From the NCBI RefSeq assembly GCF_029227915.1, contig NC_079882.1, positions 2,356,001 to 2,420,000 of the forward strand: a DNA stretch of 64,000 bases. Reading direction: 5' to 3'. Positions within the stretch are counted from its first letter, which is position 1. Every line of letters begins with the position of its first letter. A program made the position numbers and the translations under genes. A model generated the notes under the pieces. It made no database searches. It had not been told where the DNA came from and saw only the letters and a program-made list of their open reading frames with translations. Source of the DNA: Hydractinia symbiolongicarpus (taxonomy: Eukaryota > Cnidaria > Hydrozoa > Anthoathecata > Hydractiniidae). Shown piece by piece: positions 21,957-34,111 of the stretch.

Positions 21957-22653
21957 ATGCTGCTGCTAACGTGGATTGTATGTCAATTCTTTTTTGCCAT
22001 ACGAGAATTGACATTAAATCAGGCTACAAATAATATGACAAAAGGTGAGACTCTTGTTATAATTTTGTTGGAGTTGTAACTTCATTCAACATGCAACATC
22101 TTAAGCTTTCCACATTAGAAAACCAATCACCTGTAAAAGTAAATTTTTTGTCTACCTATGCTATTGTACAAATTACAATTTACAAGTAGTCGATTCAACC
22201 GTCAATTGGAAAACTAGATTAGCACATTACAAATCATCTGTACTTAAGTGGCCAACCTGGCGCTCAACGCTGGGTCATGTAGTAGATTTATATTCTAAAT
22301 TTCGAAAATCTTCTTGAAACGTTCAAAGATAATCCGAATGTTAACAAAATTTTGCGGTATTAACAAGGTTTACCAACCAACCAACCAACCAACCAATCAA
22401 CCAATCAACCAACCAACCAACCAACCAACCAACCAGCCAACCAACCAACCAACCAACCAACCAACCAACTAACCAACCAACCAGCCAACCAACTAACCAA
22501 CCAACCAACCAATCTCTATATTAATAATACCTGTACTTTGTCTGTCGTGGTAATCACGAACGAATTCATCTTACGAATACACATTAATCTAAATTAACAT
22601 TTTAGGAACGTCGTGGTAAAGCGAATCATAGGACAAAAAATGCCGACAGTTGA
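21957..22653 (+). CDS. Candidate small spliced secreted protein, unknown function
   Basis: Three exons fit by phase. 21957-22044 is a signal-peptide-like start ([20 protein letters not shown]) with donor GTGAGA, phase 1. 22190-22278 has a tandem AAGTAG acceptor and donor GTAGTA. 22606-22653 has acceptor TTTTAG and stops at TGA. The product is 74 residues. Beyond the TGA the same frame stays open to about 22770 (KHSNETAVFVRTCLSEDVCP ...), with two cysteines, so the gene may be a broken longer form. A further coding-like exon lies at 23130-23211. A CCAA microsatellite sits in intron 2. No family recognised; the exon model is an inference. Confidence 0.35.
22373..22512. repeat. (CCAA)n microsatellite
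   Basis: About 35 tetranucleotide units with a few CCAG/CCAT/CTAA variants. Confidence 0.97.
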
Positions 22654-23129
22654 AAACATAGCAATGAAACGGCTGTTTTCGTACGTACATGCTTGTCTGA
22701 AGACGTTTGTCCAAACTTTCAAGTATATTTCGAATTGCGAAATCACAGAACGAACACAAAAATAACCAAAATATACTAGTATTGGAAAAAAAATATTTTT
22801 ATTTCATTAGGGCAAAATTATATAATGACGTACCTATTATTGTTAAAGGAGAAAAATGAGTAAATGATTTTTTTAATTTAACTAAAATTTTTTAAGTAAA
22901 ATTATTTTTTGTGACTGGCTTTATTCTTTCTGACTGTTTTGAATTAATTCTGTTTGTTTTTGCGTCCGTTTACATTTTTTAGTCTTTATGCTTTTTTAGT
23001 CTAGTCCCAAGAGAGAACACATGTTGATAACAGTAAAATGATAAATAACTGTGTATCCTCTTTAAAGATCCAATAATACTACTACTAATACTACTAATAA
23101 TTGTAATAAGAACTGTGCTTTTATTTCAG

Positions 23130-23211
23130 CCGAAGTTGCGGAATTGTTGACCCGAATCACTGTATTGATGTGATCGCTTCACGGGATCGACATACTGTAC
23201 AGTTGTACTAA
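23130..23211 (+). CDS. Possible terminal exon, unknown product
   Basis: A strong acceptor (TGCTTTTATTTCAG, ending 23129) opens a frame reading RSCGIVDPNHCIDVIASRDR and then HTVQLY and a stop at 23209-23211. It has two cysteines and protein-like composition. It may belong to the secreted-protein candidate at 21957, but no phase-consistent link was found. Confidence 0.3.
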
Positions 23212-23416
23212 AGCGCTTTGCCCCAATATACGACACGGTTTACCTGTACTTAAGCCCTCAACCTGTTGTCCAACATCCGGTTACTCAGCTAATTTCCGTG
23301 ATAATAGCCGTTGTCTGTATGTCGGCTAAAATTGGGTTATGCTTAACCACGGACGAAATCTTGAAGCTGCAAATAACAAATACGATATAAGTTTTATGGA
23401 CTTTTATTTTGATAGG

Positions 23417-23770
23417 CGAACTCCCGTGGATTTTCCACAGGCTAACGACTAGTCTGTTATGGTAATACGCTGTCTGTCTGTAACACCAAAGTGAATATGA
23501 CTTTTCTTTGATATTGACTTTTCTTTGATGTAGCCAAAGAGTTATGTCTTTTTTGTTAACCTTTTTGACATTATTGTACGCCGTTTATGCATAAGATTGA
23601 CGTCAATATTATTGTTACTCGCAATTCTTGACTTAACTCAAACCAAGGCCATAGCATATTTATCACGTAAAATTAAAATATATTGAAAAGTCGAAACTGA
23701 ACTATTAGATTAATGTGACGTAATTTTTGATCTTCATGACGTCATCACATTTTTACCTAGAATTAGTTTG
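23417..23770. repeat. Dispersed repeat fragment of the CTAGTC/CCGTGGA family
   Basis: CCCGTGGATTTTCCACAGG with GACTAGTC and TGTCTGTCTGTAAC resemble the termini of the 5339-7220 repeats; TTGACGTCAA at 23597-23606 and TGACGTCA at 23738-23745 are also present. Confidence 0.55.
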
Positions 23771-23913
23771 TATTAACACGTTTTACATCTAGCCATGTCC
23801 AGTTTTATCGCCTGAATACAAGTACTTCAGGGTATATGCCTCGCGCGCACTTTATCCCCACCCCACCCGCTCCACCCGGTGCTACACATACTCATTATGA
23901 CATTCTCAGTTAA

Positions 23914-24662
23914 CCCTATTCGGTCCGGGGTTTTTCGAACATACTATGACCGGGGGGGGGGGGAGCGGATTCCGCCCCCCCCCTCAATAACTTTTTATAG
24001 GATTTTTCAAATTGAATCTAACTTGGCACACTTATAGTACGTCATAAAAGGAACAAAATGGCGGCAATAAATATTTGCTTGCGTCAGCACATTTTCTGTG
24101 ACGTCATCAGAAGCTTGAAAATTGTTAAAAATGCCACTATCTGCTTAAAATATAATTACTTTTGTTCTAGAGCGAATTTTTACATTCTGTTTGAAGTTTC
24201 TGAAAGCTAAATAAAATTTTTTTAACATATCTTCCGGTTTTTACATGGATCGAATAAAAAATTGCCAAAAATTGGCCGAAAAAAAGTTTTTTTCCGATTT
24301 TCGGGTGAAATCCGACAAAATCGGGAAATCGGAATAGTCACGTGTCAAAATTATTCAAAATGATTCTTCTTGATGAAACAAAGTTGTGTTGCAAGTTTCA
24401 AGTTCTAAGGATAATCCTAACAGGAGTTATTATATTTTCCCCATTATAAGGATTTCATAAAGATTTTTAGGGGTAGTTTCGAGTAATGGCCAATATCAAC
24501 GCCTTTGAAAGGTATGGCACCTAAAAATTTAGCATGCAGGTGTCTAATAGATAAATGTTGAAACTCAGTAAGTATCATAGCCATATAAGAAAGCAATCAG
24601 GAGTTATTAAAAAAAACCGTCAGGGGGGCTGAATCCGCCCCCCCCCCCCGGACCGAATAGGG
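23914..24662. mobile_element. piggyBac-type MITE (TTAA target duplication)
   Basis: A 749-bp element flanked by TTAA at 23910-23913 and 24663-24666. Ends start CCCTATTCGGTCCGGGG in inverted orientation, with long G/C runs (up to 12) just inside. TTAA duplication with CCYT termini is the piggyBac signature. No ORF inside, so it depends on a transposase from elsewhere. Confidence 0.85.
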
Positions 24663-24666
24663 TTAA

Positions 24667-26663
24667 ATAAAAACACCTTGAATGGACTCTCAAATGTAAA
24701 AAAAATAACGTGACTTTTGAGTTGTTTTACAGGAATGTTTGTAGTAAGTAATTTGTAAAAAGTTGATGTAACATCGTTAAAAAACATTATTGTTAGTTAA
24801 TTGTAACCCCCACACAAGAGATTCGCATAAGAAAGATCTCATTTCCTCACGAGGAACCAGATTTTTTTGATCGTACACAATTCTGATAAGGAGAGTTAAG
24901 GGAATCCGTAAGGATGAAAAATAAAATAAAAATAACGCCTGCACAGAATTATTTTTATTTGGATCCAGTCCGAATTATATATTACTCCACCCTGATTATG
25001 TCCTCCGATCTTTAAACTTTTATGTATCTTAAACCTAACAGCTTTCTTATTGACTAAATTAATTTCCACTTATAGATTACGTGATCAAATAGTTTATACT
25101 TTCATATATGACCTCACAAGCGTTAATCCCAGCAAATTCTCACAAATATTATCTAAACCTCCAACGGAGTGTACAAACATAACCCTTTTATATGTTAAAA
25201 CATGTGAAACCTCTTCAAATATTATAAACCACAAAAACAAAGAACTTGTGGACACAAAACTTTGAAAATATTATTTTATGTGCATGTAAATATATATGAA
25301 TTTAATACTGATCAAAGTGCGTTTTAGCAAATACGTGTAATTTTACGATGTATTGATTCTCGACTTCTGAAACTTTAATCCAGTTTTTAAGATTTTAGAA
25401 AAGAATCTACGAGGAGAAAATAAGGATATATTGGCCACAATTTACAAGACAGAAAATGCATGCACGTTATAACGTGATCCATCTTAACAAGAGATTTGAA
25501 ACATCATCGGATGAGAATAAAACAAATAACAAGAATAACTCAGATGAAATATGGAAGTACCAGCATCGATAAAGGTATATTCACAAATCATGAGAAGAAG
25601 TGCGTACAGTTTCAGCCGGTAAAACACTTATTTATTCCTGTAAACGCAACCACTTTTGTGAAATACCCAGAGATACATTAGAACATGGTCAAACGCAAGT
25701 TTATTTTTATGGCATGTATTTATTAATGAATTCTTTGTTTTATGAAATATTTTACAAGCTTTGCTAATCTTGTGCTGTTGTGTTTGCCTTTATAAGTGTG
25801 AGAAAACATAAAGTACATGAATTTTTTTAACTATTAGCCTTTTTTTATTCCTACTATTGTTTTTACTTTTATTTTTTATTGATTTGTATTTTTTCTTTGT
25901 ATGAAAGTTGAGTGGTACTCTTCCCAAAGGTTAACAAAATAAAGCAGTTACTTCGTCTCCAGGGCTTTATGATGGAGGGGCTTCACAGTGGGGTTTCCGT
26001 GAAAAAGCGTAGAGACGAGGTTTTGTTAAACCTATGAAGTGTACTGGTTTGCATGGTGTTTAATTTCTGTGATGTTTCAGTCATATTTTCCCAATAATTC
26101 CGCTCTTCTTATGACAACTATTTCATTTGGAAATTTTGGATGATGTAAGCGCTACAAAGGTTTCGCCAAAGATTTGCTTTGCGCCGTTTGCTCTCCAATT
26201 TAATAATGGTGTTATCTTTAATAATACATCGCATTTTTAAGATAATGTTAAATAAAATGCCTTCGGCTATATCGTATTTAGCCCGTTTTTGAGAACTTTA
26301 AAATGTTTTTTCGAAAGTTTTTGCTACTATTGGCCTTCTTTCGTTGAACAGCCATAATATTCCAACGATTAACTCATTTCAGCCTTCAGTCTTGAGCCTG
26401 ACAATATATGTTCTTTTAAAAATCTTCGCTAAATATTTTTTTCTTGTATGTAATACTTATATCAAATCAATTTATTGTTACATCCACGAGGCTGATTCAC
26501 GGCGCGGTTTACCGCAACGACCGACCGAGTCTGCTAGGGAATGCTTTTATTGTCTAAGCAAATCTGTTCGGCAAATTATATATTTCAAGTCACATAAACA
26601 AAAAATAATTTCTAATATGTCGGCATGGTTTTGTCACCAACTTGAGATAAAGTAATTTTTAAA
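24667..26663. other. Intergenic DNA upstream of STOX with one possible exon
   Basis: At 25076-25265 an acceptor (CACTTATAG) is followed by a frame reading LRDQIVYTFIYDLTSVNPSK ... and a stop, coding-like but unassigned. A D/N/K-rich frame at 25490-25580 (FETSSDENKTNNKN ...) ends in a stop. Neither can be tied to a gene. The rest is AT-rich; the STOX promoter should lie in the last part but no clear TATA motif was picked out. Confidence 0.35.
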
Positions 26664-29600
26664 ATGGGTAAATGTGATACTAATAAGGTGATAAAACATC
26701 ATTTAAAACCTTATAGAAAAACTGTTCTCGGTAGCAACAACTTAGCTATTTTTTTGCGACCGTCTTTGACTGATATTATCTCCTCGTCTAAAGTTACATC
26801 TCAACTGCAGCATGGTAATGAAAATCTTGATGGTCTGTCTGCAATAAACTTATTCGAAATGTTAAAAGATATTAATAAAGTTATGGTTAAAGGTACAAAA
26901 CTATACGAGAGTTTAAAGGAGTTGCGTCTTTGTGGCTGGATTATGCCTTATACGTTGATCTTAGCTGGACCTCAGGAAGACATGAAGATTGTTAAGCATG
27001 CTTGGGTAAAAAGGCATTTAAAAAGCCCACAAGGTTATTTTATCAGAGATATAGGTGTGTACCTGTGTGTATCTTCTTTGTAAAACAACTTCTTTGTTGT
27101 TATATGTAAGCACCCATAAAGCGAGCATGTATAAAAGTTGAGATTGCAGGTCACCATACAACAGTACAGCACTGGATTGGGGGGGGTCACCTAGCCGTTT
27201 TGGTGTATCCTGTAAGTATGCAGTAGCTGTCATCTGTGCACGTAATAAAAGACTCAAATATACTTATTATTCACAAGCTAGCTAGCTTTGCTTGCTTCAG
27301 GACATCAAAATAATAAAATCTCTCTAGCATGTTAGCCAGAAACAAATAGTATTTTACCATGTTGTTGATCCAACGTAAATAAACATTAATAGTGCCAGAG
27401 CGGCATGGTAAATTTTTTTAAATCATGAATCGCTGTGAAATACGTATGTGACTTCATATAAAAAAATTGTCCAGCGGGTTGCCCTTTTACAAAACAATTT
27501 TTTTCCAAAAAAAGTACTCACCCGATCCAGGTAACTCTCAACTAATTTGGAAGTGGTGTTCTGCCCGGATAATGAACATTGGCCTGATTAAGTACGGCAG
27601 CTTGCACCGGTTAAGAACAGGGCAGAAAATACATAATCAGGGCAACATAATCAGGACAGGCCGGCTTATTACTCAAAAATTTTATTTGGCACTTATAAAA
27701 GGGACATATAATCAGGGCAGGCCAGTTTATATACGACAGTGTAATATTATTTCTCATTTATTATAGAACGAACATAATCGGGGCAAGCCGACTTATGTAT
27801 GACACAGTCAAATATTATTCGAGACTTATAGAACGAACGTAATCGGGGCCGACCGGCTTATGGATGGCATTTTTCTATTATTTCTCACTTATTATAGAAC
27901 GCACATAATCGAGGAAGGCCGGCTTATGTATGACAGTCAAATATTATTCCAGACTTATAGAACAAATATAATCGGGGCCGACCGCTTTTATATCATTCGT
28001 CATCACTTCTGACAAGCAAATAGCCCTGGTGGCAAAGTTGTTGTTGCTCTCAAATGAAACGAAATTTCGCGGAAAATACTAAATTTTGGGATTCGCAAGT
28101 TTAATAACTTTTCACCAAACTTAATTCCCGCAAAAAGAATAATTTAGGTTCTGTAAAATTTAGTTACTTCAAAGTATATTATGCTGAAATGTATTTACTA
28201 CAAGATTAGTTTTATTACGTCGAGACTTTTTTCTTCCGCTATCTCTAGTTTTTAGGGGTGTTCTATCTTCCAGAGAATGTTTAATTCACAAAAGTTCGAA
28301 GAAAATGCCAATCACAGCCTGCCTGACCAGCCATTATATCAGCGTTCATAATCCGGTCACCACTACATAACCAGTGCAAAAAAAACATAATCGGATCATG
28401 TGTACATAATCCGGCTGTCCCGGTTGTAAACAGGCCGTTTTCGCAATCTGGGCAGAACAGTGGCGGACTCCCCTGATCGGGTGATAGCTAGTGTGACTAT
28501 AGCTATTAAAATTTTTCTGCTTTGACGTCGAAACTTTTAACCGATTTATGTCACCATTATTTTATATATACGAAACTATAGTTGAAGTAAAATATTTTTT
28601 TTGAGCACCTTTCTTTTCGTAAATTTAAAGTTTATTAGCATGACAAATAATATTCACCTATTCTTCATCGTTACATTGTCCTTCAGTATTTTTTTTAACC
28701 CAAGTTACACAAAAGATTGGTTAGTTGACAAGATTTTGTGGTCAACTTAAAGTTCGAACAACGATGAGGAATTATTTATCACACACTCAAATAAACCTAA
28801 AGATTTTTATTACTTTCAGTAATAATAATTTTTAGTAATACTTTACACATAAAAAACTGAATACCTGTGATTTTTTTTTAAGCTTTTAGCATTTTTGTGG
28901 AATAATATTTCATGGTTCAAAACAGAAAGAAAGTTTCACAGAATTTATTTTTGCAGTTTGCACAAAAATCCTAATATTTCACTAAGTTAAATTTTTTAAA
29001 TTTTCAAAAAAATACGTGAAACCACTAAATTTTCTTCCTGTAAAGATTTTTGACAATGAAGTAGTCAAAGTTTTTAAGGAGTTTCAGGATACAAAACAGC
29101 AAAAGAGAATATTGTCCAAAGCCTTAAAATGTTTATTAATAATTAATTTCTGTGAGGCAGGAAGTTATAAAATAGTACACTTTTTAATTTATTTGCTTAA
29201 AATCATTTTTTATGCTTAAATTAAATTCACATTAACACAAAAAATATGTTTTTTTATCAAAGCCTTCTTTATGATAGTATATATAAGATCTTTTGTCTAA
29301 TGCTTGCATATGTGATTCTATTCTGTTGTATGTTACATTGCTCAGTGTGTGCCTTAGCAACTTTTAAATAAAGAATGCTACTACTGTTTTTGTTAAGAGG
29401 ATATAAAGGATTAAAACAAAATTTAGTTTTTGCTTTGCTGTTAATCGTATTTATTAGATCAGTGCAAATCATGATTAAAAAGTTGATATTTTGCAGAACC
29501 GAATATGTTTTATTTTAACAGGCCAACACAGCTAATGAAGAAATATTCTCTCATGGTTTAGCTACCTAATTTTTTTCACTGTCAACATAGCATTCAGGAT

Positions 29601-32600
29601 AATGTAAAATTCTATATTGCTTTAGTTCTGGTTTGGTTGATTTTGGCTTACAAAACACAATGTGGAATTAATGCCAACATTAAAATTAATATTTTTAATG
29701 ATTCTATTTCCTCACTTTTAAGTATATATTTGAGCTTTGATCTTTCATAAATTATGAATGAATCTTTTTTTTACTTAATAAAATATTAAATATGAATTAA
29801 AACAAGAATCCTGATATTAGTATAGTTTCTTTACATTTTCTTTGTATAAATTTTGACAAGTTTACAAAACCGCTTTTTGCATAACAACTTGATGAGATTC
29901 TTTAAAAAAATCATATAAAAAATACTGGGTGTCTCTTTAACATGTCTTTTAAAATGCTGTGATAGATTAAACGATTCTCTAGATGTTATTTCCAAGTTTT
30001 GAGAATTCTGATTATTATAAGTATTACCAAAAGCACGATATTTTAGTGATTGGATAGCAAAATAAATTGCAAAATGTAAGTTTGGCATCTTTTAAGATAA
30101 CGAAAGTAAAGTTCTATAAAATTAAGTGTTAACAAGACAACCTCTTGTAGAGTTTAAAAAATACAACTGTTTGTAAAAAACAGCACATATAGCTTTAATA
30201 ACAATCATGTCTTTATGAATTAAGCGATGTCATGCAATGTACTACCAAATATTTGTCCTGAGTTTTGTCACAATACAATGTCTCCTGCACTTTTGATGGG
30301 CTTCAATGTTCAAATTATACACATTATGTCTCCATCTCGGCTTGGTGATGGGGCTCGTTAGGCTAGCAGTAATTACCCCCTCTTTAAAAAACACAAACGT
30401 TAATCTAGCGTTCTCTGTCAACTCCCCTTTTGCACTTCCACTATTATCCAATACAATAGGGCAGAGCCTGACAATTTTTTTTTTAAGTAACTTTGAAAAC
30501 CCAAATTTACGCCTAAGGAATTGAACACGCGTCGTGTTTTTCATGTTTCTCTAGGACCTATTAAAACATGTTATTTCTAAGTTAACCATTACCTGTGGTT
30601 CTTGTTGACTAATATTTACAGTTCAATGCAACAGTTATTTAAGACCATTGCGGAAGTTTAGTGTGCAGGCTAAGTGTGATATACTGTGCAAGCTGACTGT
30701 TATATATGTCCAGGTTATGTGAAGATTAAGCTAAACCTTAAAGTTAATATTGCACTACTGTATTCAGAAATATAAATATACTGTGAGGTTTAAGCTTAAA
30801 GATCGCCATGTGATGTCAAAAACATTTCTGTCTCGCTGCTTCGCAAACGGATTTTTGTATTCTGCGTTGTCAACTACTGTGTTGAACTGTTCTTATTTTT
30901 CATTGTAAAAATAATATCATGATTCTTAGTAAAGGTAGCGCGATATCGTCGCTGTTTCTTATCATATTCTTCTACCTTTAGGTATGGTTCAAGATTTTGT
31001 GGTGGAATTGATACCTCAGTCTCCATTTATGTCTCTGACAACAGCATTGTTTGATGCTGTTGCTGATCTCAACCATCAAAACATCTTCCCTACCAAGCAC
31101 AACCTCTACGATTATCTGAAGAAGCATTACCCTGAAATCAAAACACCAGAAACTAGAGTTATCCATGACTGCTTGGGTAGGCTGATAAAAAGTAGGCGAT
31201 TATATCACAACGGGCGTGGTTATTTTGTGTTACATAACGAGAATGTTTTAAATGAAGTTATTGCTACAAAGGTATTAGAGAAAGAAGCTCATGCGAAAGA
31301 TGAAGCATTGCTTTCTGTGAAAGGTTTTGCGCTCAGCAGTTCAATGACAACGTCAAGTTCACCTGGACAGACAGACCTGGAGGTAAACGGTGACACTTCT
31401 GCTGCCCAACAGACCACCCCAGATGTGACAAGTATAGACAGTGGTGCTGGTACACCACATAATATGAAAAAGTTTTTTAAGCGTAACTTTAATAAAAGCG
31501 AGAAGAAAATCGAAAACAAGGTATTAAAACCGAAAGTGTTTTCTTGCGGCATAGGCGGTACTATGACAGACAGCGTTACTATCCTTGCTAATAAGCCTAT
31601 TTCCCCAAACGAAAGCAAAACGTTCAAAATCAACGGATCTGCTTTATCACATAACAAGGACAATTTGTGTGATGACAAAAATAAAACGATTCTTAATCAG
31701 CATTTTAGCTCGGACAGTGAAACTGTTTGCGAACATTCTTGCAGCGATGTCACAGTAACTGGGAGTGAAAAAGCTAAAGCAAAGCGAAGTCGAAGTTTCG
31801 GCGGGAAAGACAGTAAGAAATGTCACAAGGAAGTCTCATTTGCTTTGTTTGGTTCACCAACCCATGGTTTGGAAGGTGATAGTGACAATGATGACGACGG
31901 CAATGATGGTGAGGGACGAAAAAATAACAATTATTTCAAGAAACGCAGTTATTCATTTGGATATTCCAAACGTCTACACAAAAGACCTGTTTACACTGAA
32001 AAGAATGAACTAAAAAAGACATCGGAAAGCAAAGGTCCTGTGAATAACAAGGAAAACAGTTCTAACGCTATAGACTTAGATAATTATTCCTCATATGTGG
32101 ACGTTGAGAATTCTTTTGTCGATGACAGCTTGCCTTTGCATTTAACACTACAAGATCATCTTGTACATCAACCTGACATGAGACCAGTTCAGACCCATCC
32201 ACACGAGCAACTATTTAATTATACCGATTTGGGTAGTGCTTTGAGTTTGCAAGTGAAAACAGTGCCATATTCTGTGTGCGATTTAGCGTCCCCACCTAAA
32301 AGTGTTTCTTTAGCAGCGGAACTTTGTGAAGCATACGATGTTAAAGAGTCGTGTGCTCAGAACGATCAGGTGACTGAAATAGAACAACTTGATAGAAGTT
32401 TATTAAGTCCTCGATCAAGAAGAAAATTTGGTGGCACTCCTTATGAAAGTCATTATGTTGAAGATCTTTTGGACGATGTTAAAACTCGCGATGAAAATAT
32501 GAACGTTGCAGAAACAAAAAATGTATCAAAACAATTTGAACTTGAACATAAAAACGATGGAAAAAAAGAAAAGAGTAAACTAAAGAATAATGTAAAGCTG

Positions 32601-32711
32601 AGAACGAGATCTACGAAATCGGCTGAACAAAGGAAAAAAGACCAAAAAGAGAGAAACTCGCTTTTATTTGAAGAAAAACGCGCTTCATTAAAAGTGATGG
32701 GCATAGTATAG
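26664..32711 (+). CDS. STOX: Storkhead-box (STOX) winged-helix protein
   Basis: Two exons: 26664-27054 (ATG to donor GTGTGT, phase 1) and 30982-32711 (acceptor CCTTTAG). Together they make 706 codons plus stop; the phases join exactly as G|GT. Exon 1 contains AWVKRHLKSPQGYFIRDIG, matching the conserved N-terminal segment of STOX1 (R-x-x-x-PP-x-GF-x-IR). Exon 2 opens with the winged helix (residues about 132-210): SPFMSLTTALFDAVADLN, YLKKHYPEIKTP, LGRLIKSRRLYHNGRGYFVL. Storkhead proteins are nuclear winged-helix regulators, including nematode HAM-1 and fly Knockout. The rest is low-complexity Ser/Lys/Asp-rich sequence, with LLSPRSRRKFGGTPYESHYV and a Lys-rich tail ending in GIV. Human STOX1 is longer (near 990 residues). 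Confidence 0.9.
27557..28459. mobile_element. Non-autonomous element with GTTCTGCCC inverted termini, inside the STOX intron
   Basis: The left end TGTTCTGCCCGGATAATGAAC is mirrored at the right by GTTCATAATCCGG (internal) and ATCTGGGCAGAACA (terminal). GTGG occurs immediately outside both ends (27553-27556, 28460-28463), a possible 4-bp duplication. The interior holds a minisatellite built from the same ATAATCGGGGC words. No ORF for a transposase. A related fragment is at 7236-7379. Confidence 0.6.
27706..27990. repeat. ~64-bp minisatellite
   Basis: Four to five units starting near 27706, 27770, 27833, 27897 and 27960. Each has AACRNACATAATCGGGGC, then RGCCGGCTTATG, then AATATTATTYNNNACTTATAG. 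Confidence 0.85.
28470..30981 (+). other. Remainder of the STOX intron
   Basis: AT-rich, no exon with good splice sites. A minus-strand frame at 30242-30544 (100 codons) overlaps a plus-strand one and has no recognisable domain. The acceptor tract ends CTTCTACCTTTAG at 30981. Confidence 0.5.
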
Positions 32712-34111
32712 CATTTGAGCGCAAATTTCGACCACGCTAAGTAACTTGTATAATAAGTTATAAGTGTTTAGGTTCTCCAGGTCACACCTTAAGCGTCACT
32801 GGAATCCTTAAATTTCAACCTTCAATTAATCAGGATAAATTTCTATGCAGATGAGAGCTGGGCTGGGTGTTGTGAACCTGCTGCTAATTAAAAAAAACAC
32901 ACACTGAAACTATCGACGCCGACATTTATAAAATGAAATCACTTGATAAGTTAAAATCGTTACACAAATTTAATTTGTGCGGCATGTGGCTGCTAAAAGA
33001 AAGTGAATTTTCGTAAGAATTATTTTTCTTCAAAACTTTTTGTATGCTGCGTTTTCATTTTTGGTAACATCGAGAGATTAAATATAGGTCAGAAATCTTA
33101 CTTTCTTTGGCAAAAATTGATTTATGCAACAAATCTATTAAAATTTGGGGTAAACCTCATATGTAGCTAAATGATTAAAAACATGCATTTAATTGTACGC
33201 GATGTGAGGGGAACTACGCCAGCTTTGATTCGCATTCAATTTTTCTGTTTTTCGTTTAAAGGTAGATAAATAGGTAGATAATAGATACCTGCTAACTTTT
33301 GTTAGTTAGTGATTTTTACCAACAAAAGTTAACAGGTATCGATTTGTGAAGATTTCTATTCGCAAAATCTTTTAGTTTGGCACAATTGCGAATGTTTGTC
33401 TTCGCGTAAAGCAAAAACTTCGCGAATTTTCAATTTGCGAATGTTCTGTCCGCAAAAGTTTCTTCCTCTTGTTATCACGTTATACGCACATAACTTGATT
33501 ATCATGCGGAATTGTTTTCTTTGACACTATTGTTTGTATATAACATATATTACTCTTTATTTTTCACACTTGTTTTTTTATTAACATCCTATATTTTTAT
33601 AAGTGCTATATAATTCTCTCTTTTTATGAGCATTATTTATGCAGAGACTTTCTGCAACTTTGACTTCATGACACTTTTAATAACTTTTAGACTTATTTTT
33701 TACCATTAATTGCATGTTTATTTGCCTTTAAATTTTTGCCAAACGATTTTTTAAGGAAAGCTGATGTAACATTAAGTTTTACACATTACACTTTTAACAG
33801 GGGCAGTGCATATTATCTGCTCCTTTAAGCAAATATGTACTCCATCCTACAGAAAAGATCTATTACAGCCGTCTTTCTATAATGAATTCTTATTTCCCCT
33901 GCTATTTTCAGTTACTTAAATCGTAACCCATCAAATGCCATAAATTTGTTTACCCGTTTTCATAATGATTTTAAAGGATGTTCACAAGGACGTGAGCTGG
34001 CATGATAACCTGAGCTTGTTTGCTTCGCAAAGATCTTGCTGTTGTTTTAACTTTGAAATAGAACATTGGTTCTTATAAGCGACTCAACCTACCCTGTAAT
34101 TTTGGCTGATT
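32712..34111. other. Intergenic DNA between STOX and the 34.1-kb gene
   Basis: AT-rich. It contains the foldback at 33284-33340 and a stretch at 33350-33480 with scattered TTCGCGAA/CGCAAA words like those at 34.5 and 35.2 kb. No gene seen; the STOX 3' UTR must begin here. Confidence 0.5.
33284..33340. repeat. Short foldback
   Basis: GATACCTGCTAACTTTTGTT is mirrored by AACAAAAGTTAACAGGTATC (19 of 20 positions), with a 17-nt spacer. Confidence 0.8.

Noticed and set aside
22373-22512. CRISPR-like array
   Set aside because: Simple CCAA tetranucleotide repeat without spacers; the genome is eukaryotic.
30242-30544. 100-codon minus-strand ORF in the STOX intron
   Set aside because: No domain recognised, opposed by an equally open plus frame, no supporting exon.
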